9,102 nucleotides of DNA from Faecalibacterium sp. UBA1360 (GTDB taxonomy: Bacteria; Bacillota; Clostridia; Oscillospirales; Ruminococcaceae). How positions within the stretch are numbered: position 1 is the first letter of the stretch; each line of letters opens with the position of its first letter. Under the pieces are notes generated by a model. It was not told the DNA's origin, made no database searches, and saw nothing but the letters and a program-made list of their open reading frames with translations. The DNA is taken from NCBI GenBank assembly GCA_002306375.1, contig DBRU01000085.1, positions 1 through 9,102 on the forward strand. Direction: 5' to 3'. This document shows, one piece after another, positions 6,934 through 9,102 of the stretch. A program made the translations under genes and the position numbers.

Positions 6934-9102
6934 TTACATCTTCTTGTGGCAGGTGCGGGCGATGACGTCCAGCTGCTGCTCCCGGGTCAGGTCGATGAAC
7001 TTGACCGCGTAGCCCGACACACGGATCGTGAAGTTGGCGTACTCCTCTTTTTCGGGGTGCTCCATGGCGTCCAGCAGCTTTTCGGTGCCGAAGACGTTCA
7101 CGTTCAGGTGGTGGGCCCCCTGGTCAAAGTAGCCGTCCATGACCTGCACCAGGTTGTCGGTGCGCTCGGCCTGGGTGTGGCCCAAAGCGTCGGGGCTGAT
7201 GGTCTGGGTGTTGGAGATGCCGTCCAGCGCCCAGTGGTAGGGCAGCTTGGCCACCGAGTTCAAAGACGCCAGCAGGCCGTGGGTCTCGGCGCCGTAGCTG
7301 GGGGTCGCGCCCGGGGCGAAGGGGGTGTACTGCCGGCGGCCGTCGGGCGTCGCGCCGGTGGCCTTGCCGTACACCACGTTGGAGGTGATGGTCAAAATCG
7401 AGGTGGTCGCCTCGGAATTGCGGTAGGTGTGGCGGCGCTTGATCTTCTCCAAAAAGCTCTTGAGCAGCCACACGGCGATGTCGTCGGCGCGGTCGTCGTC
7501 GTTGCCGTACTTGGGGAAGTCGCCCTCCGTCTCATACCCCACGGCCAGGCCGGTCTCGTCCCGGATGACCTTGACCTTGGCGTACTTGATGGCAGAGAGG
7601 CTGTCCACCACATGGCTGAAGCCCGCGATGCCGGTGGCGAAGGTGCGGCGCACGTCGGTGTCGATCAGGGCCATCTCGGCGGCTTCGTAGTAGTACTTGT
7701 CGTGCATGTACTGGATCAGGTTCAGCACGTTGACGTACAGCCCGGCCAGCCAGTCCATCATGACATCGTACTTTTTCATGACCTCGTCATAGTCCAGGTA
7801 CTCGCCGGTGACGGGGGCGTAGGCGGGGCCCACCTGCTCGTGGAGCTTTTCGTCCATGCCGCCGTTGATGGCGTACAAAAGACACTTGGCCAGGTTGGCC
7901 CGGGCGCCGAAGAACTGCATCTCCTTGCCGGTCTGGGTGGCGGACACGCAGCAGCAGATGGAATAGTCGTCGCCCCACACGGGCTTCATGACGTCGTCGT
8001 TCTCATACTGCACCGAGCTGGTCTTGATGGAGATCTCGGCGGCGTACTTCTTGAAGTTTTCGGGCAGAGCGGAGGAGTAGAGCACCGTCAGGTTGGGTTC
8101 GGGGGCGGGGCCCATGTTCTCCAGCGTGTGCAGGAAGCGGTAGCAGGTCCTGGTGACCATGGACCGGCCGTCCATGCCGATGCCGCCCACCTCCAGGGTG
8201 GCCCACACGGGGTCGCCGGAAAACAGCTGGTTGTAGCTGGGGATGCGGGCGAACTTGACCATGCGGAACTTCATGACCAGATGGTCGATGAGCTCCTGGG
8301 CCTCGGTCTCGGTGAGGATGCCCTTGTCCAGGTCGCGCTGGATGTAGATGTCCAGGAAGGTGGAGATGCGCCCCACGCTCATGGCGGCGCCGTTCTGGGT
8401 CTTGATGGCGGCCAGGTAGCCGAAGTACAGCCACTGCACGGCCTCCTTGGCGTTTTTAGCGGGGGCGGAGATGTCGTAGCCGTAGATGGCGGCCATCTCC
8501 TTCATGCCCTTGAGGGCGTTGATCTGCAGGGCGATCTCTTCCCGCTGACGGATGACCTCGTCCACCATGGTGCCGTCGCCGCAGTTGTCGAAGTCGGCCT
8601 TCTTTTCGGCGATCAGGTGATCGATGCCGTACAGAGCCACGCGGCGGTAGTCGCCCACGATGCGGCCGCGGCCGTAGGTGTCGGGCAGGCCGGTGATGAT
8701 GTGGCTGTGCCGGGCCTTTTTCATCTCGGGGGTATAGGCGTCGAACACGGCCTGGTTGTGGGTGCGGGTGTATTTGGTGAAGATCTCATGCAGCTTTTCG
8801 CTGGGCTGGTAGCCGTAGGTGGTGCAGGCCTGCTCGGCCATCTTGATGCCGCCGTAGGGCATGAAGGCGCGCTTCAGCGGTTTGTCGGTCTGCAGTCCCA
8901 CCACAGTCTCCAGTTCTTTGGTGTCCTCGCCGATATAGGCCGGGCCGTAGGCCGTGAGTCCCGATACCACCTCGGTCTCCATGTCGAGCACTCCACCTTT
9001 GCTGCGCTCCTCCTTCTGCAGTTGCTGCAGTCTTGTCCACAGAGCATCGGTGGCTGGGGTAGGTGCTGCCAGGAAGGTCTCGTCGCCCTCATAGCTGGAA
9101 TA
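6934..9102 (-). CDS. pflB: Pyruvate formate-lyase (formate C-acetyltransferase), N-terminus beyond the window
   Basis: 722 residues are visible and the frame is open to the right edge. By comparison with the ~750-residue family about 30 N-terminal residues are missing. The enzyme converts pyruvate and CoA to acetyl-CoA and formate in the cytoplasm. The first visible residues, YSSYEGDETFLAAPTPATDALW, align with the E. coli segment beginning YTPYEGDESFLAG, so a GTG at 8991 is not the start. Further hallmarks (visible-fragment numbering): YGRGRIVGDYRRVALYGID from about 143; the catalytic cysteine pair at 384-385 within CCCVS, with an extra Cys at 383 where E. coli has Ala; MQFFGARANLAK; and the glycyl-radical motif RVSGYAV with the radical Gly at 697 (codon 7012-7014), exactly 25 residues from the C-terminus as in E. 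coli. PflA (5471-6229) should activate it. The promoter is outside the window. Confidence 0.97.
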   Translation of the reverse strand, partial: YSSYEGDETFLAAPTPATDALWTRLQQLQKEERSKGGVLDMETEVVSGLTAYGPAYIGEDTKELETVVGLQTDKPLKRAFMPYGGIKMAEQACTTYGYQPSEKLHEIFTKYTRTHNQAVFDAYTPEMKKARHSHIITGLPDTYGRGRIVGDYRRVALYGIDHLIAEKKADFDNCGDGTMVDEVIRQREEIALQINALKGMKEMAAIYGYDISAPAKNAKEAVQWLYFGYLAAIKTQNGAAMSVGRISTFLDIYIQRDLDKGILTETEAQELIDHLVMKFRMVKFARIPSYNQLFSGDPVWATLEVGGIGMDGRSMVTRTCYRFLHTLENMGPAPEPNLTVLYSSALPENFKKYAAEISIKTSSVQYENDDVMKPVWGDDYSICCCVSATQTGKEMQFFGARANLAKCLLYAINGGMDEKLHEQVGPAYAPVTGEYLDYDEVMKKYDVMMDWLAGLYVNVLNLIQYMHDKYYYEAAEMALIDTDVRRTFATGIAGFSHVVDSLSAIKYAKVKVIRDETGLAVGYETEGDFPKYGNDDDRADDIAVWLLKSFLEKIKRRHTYRNSEATTSILTITSNVVYGKATGATPDGRRQYTPFAPGATPSYGAETHGLLASLNSVAKLPYHWALDGISNTQTISPDALGHTQAERTDNLVQVMDGYFDQGAHHLNVNVFGTEKLLDAMEHPEKEEYANFTIRVSGYAVKFIDLTREQQLDVIARTCHKKM

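Noticed and set aside
8991..8991. GTG at 8991 as the pflB start
   Set aside because: The frame stays open to the window edge and the 37 upstream codons match conserved PflB sequence (YEGDETFLA...ALW).

Overview
The window looks like chromosomal DNA of a high-G+C, anaerobic gut Firmicute (Clostridia). My best guess is the Faecalibacterium/Gemmiger/Subdoligranulum side of the Oscillospirales. The basis is the protein families, G/C-rich third codon positions, clear AAGGAGG-type ribosome sites, a pyruvate formate-lyase system, and a dispersed palindromic repeat whose centre is GGACGGGAC-AA-GTCCCGTCC. The genus is an inference, not a measurement.

Layout: (1) 1-73 is one copy of the dispersed repeat. 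(2) 233-1075 (+) encodes a DUF368/PopT-type membrane protein, probably an undecaprenyl-phosphate flippase, which ends at a shared bidirectional terminator. (3) 1145-3790 (-) encodes a P2A-type, SERCA-like cation P-type ATPase. (4) 4020-4577 (-) encodes the manganese exporter MntP. Each of these two transporter genes is preceded by a yybP-ykoY-type manganese riboswitch (3884-3989 and 4676-4773), with a terminator hairpin that competes with the aptamer's closing helix. (5) About 4811-5470 carries no convincing gene. It holds a cluster of DnaA-box-like TTTTCCAC motifs, a ~240 bp nested inverted-repeat element and a REP-like double hairpin. (6) 5471-6229 (-) is pflA and 6934-9102 (-) is pflB, which runs off the right edge. 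Between them, on the opposite strand, lies an unrecognised small membrane protein gene (6403-6834).

How the parts work together: the mntP-ATPase pair reads as a manganese-detoxification locus. Rising Mn2+ should stabilise both aptamers, block both terminators and switch on two exporters, one secondary and one ATP-driven. No promoter or terminator was found between mntP and the second riboswitch. The ATPase may therefore sit behind two riboswitches in series, which I consider the most interesting feature of the window. PflA and PflB form the anaerobic pyruvate-to-formate/acetyl-CoA step: PflA installs the glycyl radical on PflB. Four promoters predicted here share an extended -10 element, TGG followed by a TATAAT-like hexamer.
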